Shown: positions 60,901 to 64,000 of the stretch, piece after piece
Position numbering within the stretch: position 1 is the first letter of the stretch
Layout: every line of letters begins with the position of its first letter
Notes under the pieces: model-generated
What the model saw: only the letters and a program-made list of their open reading frames with translations
What the model was told of the DNA's origin: nothing
Database searches by the model: none
DNA from: Pithys albifrons albifrons
Taxonomy: Eukaryota; Chordata; Aves; Passeriformes; Thamnophilidae
Assembly (NCBI RefSeq): GCF_047495875.1
Contig: NC_092460.1
Location: forward strand, 38,478,054-38,542,053
Direction: 5' to 3'
Length of the DNA stretch: 64,000 bases
Made by a program: the position numbers and the translations under genes

Positions 60901-63242
60901 CTATTGCCTGAAATTGGTACCACAACTCTGGTTGCCAGCAATGTTTTTTGACAGGCACTCAGCTGTAATTCAGTGGGGTCTATGCCTCCAGCTCTCTAGC
61001 TTTGTAGGCTTGACATATCTACTGTGTCATGCAGCAGAGCTATGACAGCATTTGAATTCTAGGGACTACACTTTAATGGCCAGCAGCAAGTACAATCAGA
61101 GCAGCAATGAGTAATTCCACATATCTTCAAAGACAAGTGCATGTTTTTCGCTAGACACATTATACATGGGTGTAATTTTATTGCTATTAGATTTAAAAAA
61201 GTATATTCTCATAACTTTTTTCCCCTGAAGTTCAGATGCTGTTTTCCTCACTTGGAAGAGAGCAGCTTTTGGCCAGTGCCAATTGCTGCTAAAAATTCTA
61301 CCAAGGGGAAAACTGTTATGTGCACCCACGTCCAGCCACCTGTCATTGTGTGGCTTTGCCCTGCACAAGGCTGTCACAGCTGAAGCAAATGACACTGGAG
61401 TTTTCTGATGGATGATAGAAGTTAATGGGGTATTGGCACTGCCATTCACAACTTCAAAAGCACTGAGGAGTGTTGATGCCTCAGGAACTGACTTTTTAAG
61501 TAGTGTGGCAGAAATTCCCCCCAATCTGTGGAAAAAGAGAGGAGTGTGCAGTGGACAGATGCACAGGCTACTTTCTTCTTCATTTCTGATTTTAAGAAAT
61601 TTGATTTTCTTTTGAAAATTTGACTGTCTTATTCAGTATACCAGATAATTTTGTAGTGCCTGATAATATTCCTGTACTAAGGGCTGTCCTATGCCTATCA
61701 TTTCATGATTTATTTCTCTCTAAGCCCTATTCTTCGGTTAGTCTGAGTTAGTCTTTTCAGCTCTGCTACATAAACAGTGAGCTTTGCAGGGCAGGACAAA
61801 AGGTCTGAAGTTGCTGCACTGATCTGTGGGGAGCCCATAGAGGAAGCCACTGTGGACTATATTCTCTCAGATGTAAATAAAAGGGACCAGATCTAACAAC
61901 TCTGTCAGTGATGCTGGAGGCAGTGATCTCTAAGTGCCAAATCAACATGCTCTTCATACTGGCACAAAAGATAATGGCTTGGGCATGTCTGCTGCTGCAA
62001 GAACAAGACTGATTCTTGTATCTGTTATGGAAAAAGCTTTTGATAAATGCAGGAAAAGCAGGGAAGATGAAATCTGTTAGCTTCTGGAGGATGAGTTTTC
62101 ATGACAGAGATAGGCTTAGGGTGGGCAGCTGCAATGGAGAGTAAAGAGGTGAGCAAAGACAGGAGGGGTTTAGAGGAAGGAAAACACATTTGATCATAGC
62201 TGATTTGCCAAGAAGAAGCAGATGAAGGATAGACATAGGCAAGGGGCTGACTCTAAGAGATGGAGAGGGGATGGGGAGACGTGTGCATCCATGGCCCATC
62301 AGCTACAGGGGGACAGTTTAAGCTGGGACAGTTTAAGCTGGGACAGTGAGGGGGGTGATCCTGAGGGACAGTGAAGACCTGAGGGCAGGTCTGTGCTCCT
62401 CCCTCAGTCCTCCTCCAGCTCCCCTCTTTCTACCCCTGCGTCCATCTCTGCCAGCCCAGGAGAATCACTCCTGGTGCCCCCTCTGCAGCTTTTGTCCTGG
62501 TCTCCACAATCTCTACTGCTGTCCTTCCCACTGTTTGGGCTGGAGGTGTTTGCCCAGCAGCCTTGTTGCTTTTCAGGGATCACTGTTTCTGCATGGGGTT
62601 CACATTCTGGAAGTTTCCTGGCATTTAATTCCTGGGGAGCAACAGGAGCTTGGATCCCTTTGAGAGTGCTAGGCCTTCCCTTTTGGATGTGCTGTGGGCA
62701 AAGGGGAACAGTCTAGAGCAGCCTGAGTAATTTGTTTAAACCTCTCCCAATCTGAAATTGAATTACCAGCATATCTGTGCTTTGTTTTGGTTCTTAAGTA
62801 GGAGCAGCTGGGGCGAAGGGCTGGGGAAGGAGAATAAAAAGAAGCTACTAAATTAGCCTTACTTTTGGGCAACTACTTGGAGATCTCCCTGCAGGGCTGG
62901 GTTCCTTCTTCCCATATGCATCTACTAGCATGTCTTCTTGGAGTTTTTATTTTTCAGTGTGAAAATGTAGGTCATTGATAAAGCATAAGTTACAGCGTGC
63001 TGGGATATATAGGTCAGGGAAACTGTACCAAGAGAAGAAAAAAAATAGAAAGAAATTTTACAGCTACTTCCAGCAGAAAAAGGCCACGCTGGGATTTGGG
63101 CTTTTGAATGGGATATCCTCTCCCAATCCAAGTGCCCTGGCTGAGACACCCAGCAGTTTGCAGCCAAGAATAACAGGAAGATCAGAGAAAGGGAAAGGGG
63201 AAGAAGGGAAGGGCAAGGGGTCTGACCAGCTCATATGACCCT
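60901..63242. other. Noncoding unique sequence
   Basis: No gene is recognised. A 142-codon minus-strand frame (61524-61096) shows no motif. A purine-rich stretch at 63176-63222 precedes the TATA-like element. A short 15-bp tandem repeat is listed separately. Confidence 0.5.
62310..62347. repeat. 15-bp tandem repeat, 2.5 copies
   Basis: The unit 'gggacagtttaagct' occurs twice and then as a half copy, without mismatch. A looser echo ('gagggacagtgaag') follows about 20 bases downstream. It is probably a recent slippage product. Confidence 0.85.
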
Positions 63243-63263
63243 CCATTGGAGACTTATATAAAG
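63243..63263 (+). promoter_or_regulatory. TATA-like promoter element
   Basis: A good TATA box, TATATAAAG, lies at 63255-63263. It is preceded by a purine-rich stretch and by CCATTGG (63243-63249), an inverted CCAAT word that is closer to the TATA than in normal promoters. About 200 bases downstream comes the short frame described next. TATA-like words are common in AT-rich DNA, so promoter activity is not established. Confidence 0.25.
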
Positions 63264-63468
63264 AGCTGGTACGAGCTCATTTTTCATAAGTTTTAATCCC
63301 TCCTGCTTATGCTGCTGAGCCAAGGGTTTTTCTGGAGAATCTGAGTCACAAGGCTTGGAGCTGGAAAGAGAGGACTGAGTGGCTCAGCAGGCACAACCAC
63401 GTCTGGAGAGCTGGGAGGGGAGCAGCAAAGCCACTGGTTTTCAGCACACCAGAGTTGTCTTTGAAGGA

Positions 63469-63810
63469 ATGGAGGAAAAGTGGGAGGAACACACCAAAAA
63501 TATTAGGAAGGGGAAGACAGCAGTAGTCTTTATGTCACTGTTTCTTCTGCTCTCAGGATCTCCCAGAGCGGAATATTTTTATAAAGAGGATTGTGCATGT
63601 GTGCATGCATGCATGGGAAGCTGGTGTTGTGATTTCATGGTAGGCTTAGCCAGAGGCATGTTTGGGAGCAAGGAGATCTCTTATGAAGTGTGGTGTCCCA
63701 GCTTGTTTTTGCCTGTCTTTGGTTTATTTAGAAATCAATATAATAATCTGGGTTGGTTGTTCTGTGGTTTGTTTTTTTCTTTTAATGTGTTTTCCCCCAT
63801 ATTTACTTAA
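63469..63810 (+). other. Short open frame between TATA-like and poly(A)-like signals
   Basis: An ATG at 63469 opens a 113-codon frame ending at 63810. Residues 18-32 are hydrophobic and could look like a signal peptide or membrane anchor. Five cysteines follow at about residues 43-56. AATAAA (63809-63814) overlaps the stop codon. The hydrophobic part is encoded by 'tttcttctgctctcag', which is equally a strong splice acceptor, so an exon starting at 63557 is an alternative reading. I do not recognise the peptide. Chance is the simplest explanation. Confidence 0.15.
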
Positions 63811-64000
63811 TAAAAGTATTTGTGAAGGAGGAAAGAAACAGATCTGGTGAAGATGAGGACTTGTGAATTACTGAGGCAGATGAGCTTGTCTCCTCATCTC
63901 CAGAACATGCAATATTTTATAAAGAGGGGATTTTGCTGGAACTGGACTGGAGTCCTGTCCCTTGTGCTGCCAAGTCTGATATCTGAGCAGGCGAAGGGAA
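63811..64000. other. Noncoding right edge
   Basis: Unique sequence with no recognised feature to the end of the window. Confidence 0.5.

Noticed and set aside
63379..63468. Longer version of the right-end frame starting at 63379
   Set aside because: The codon there is GTG, not ATG, so a vertebrate gene would not normally start there; I used the ATG at 63469.
1..64000. Prokaryotic or phage system, CRISPR array, tRNA or rRNA genes
   Set aside because: No long tandem frames, no regularly spaced direct repeats with unique spacers, and no cloverleaf or rRNA motifs seen on either strand.

Overview
The window looks like vertebrate, almost certainly avian, nuclear DNA with no protein-coding gene that I can recognise. 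The main evidence is a set of CR1 retrotransposon 3' ends with the bird-typical signature (a 'ggttggaagggacc'-type block, then 'tccaac', then gene-body text such as 'aggcttggtgctgtgaccac'), plus two bird-type retroviral LTRs. One long CR1 copy resembles families abundant in perching and related birds, so a passerine or close relative is my best guess; this rests on memory of repeat families, not on a search. Open reading frames are short and scattered on both strands, as chance would give. The longest are shadows of a purine-rich simple repeat (23.5-24.0 kb) or of a CpG island (41.7-42.2 kb). The window is either intergenic or lies inside a very large intron.

Layout. 1-37.8 kb: mostly unique, AT-leaning noncoding DNA with one clear CR1 fragment (5.7 kb), two possible ancient MIR-like relics (6.2 and 36.5 kb), several microsatellites, a 0.4-kb polypurine tract, a 22-G homopolymer, a 42-bp quasi-palindrome and an exact 41-bp tandem duplication. 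37.8-56.2 kb: a retroelement-rich half with a solo LTR flanked by perfect 5-bp target duplications (37.9-38.5 kb), a second LTR on the other strand with a polypurine-tract-like upstream flank (42.3-42.9 kb), and five CR1 copies, one of which carries a second, oppositely oriented CR1 tail inside it. An isolated CpG island abuts the second LTR and is the strongest candidate promoter. 56.2-64 kb: unique sequence with one stretch that resembles a conserved noncoding enhancer (60.4-60.9 kb) and a TATA-box/short ORF/poly(A)-signal arrangement at the right end.

No operon, CRISPR array, tRNA, rRNA or prokaryotic system is present. What is worth a second look is structural (palindromes, nested repeats, triplex- and quadruplex-capable tracts) and regulatory (orphan CpG island, enhancer-like blocks), not a new gene system. 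Boundaries of old repeats are by eye and may be off by tens of bases.
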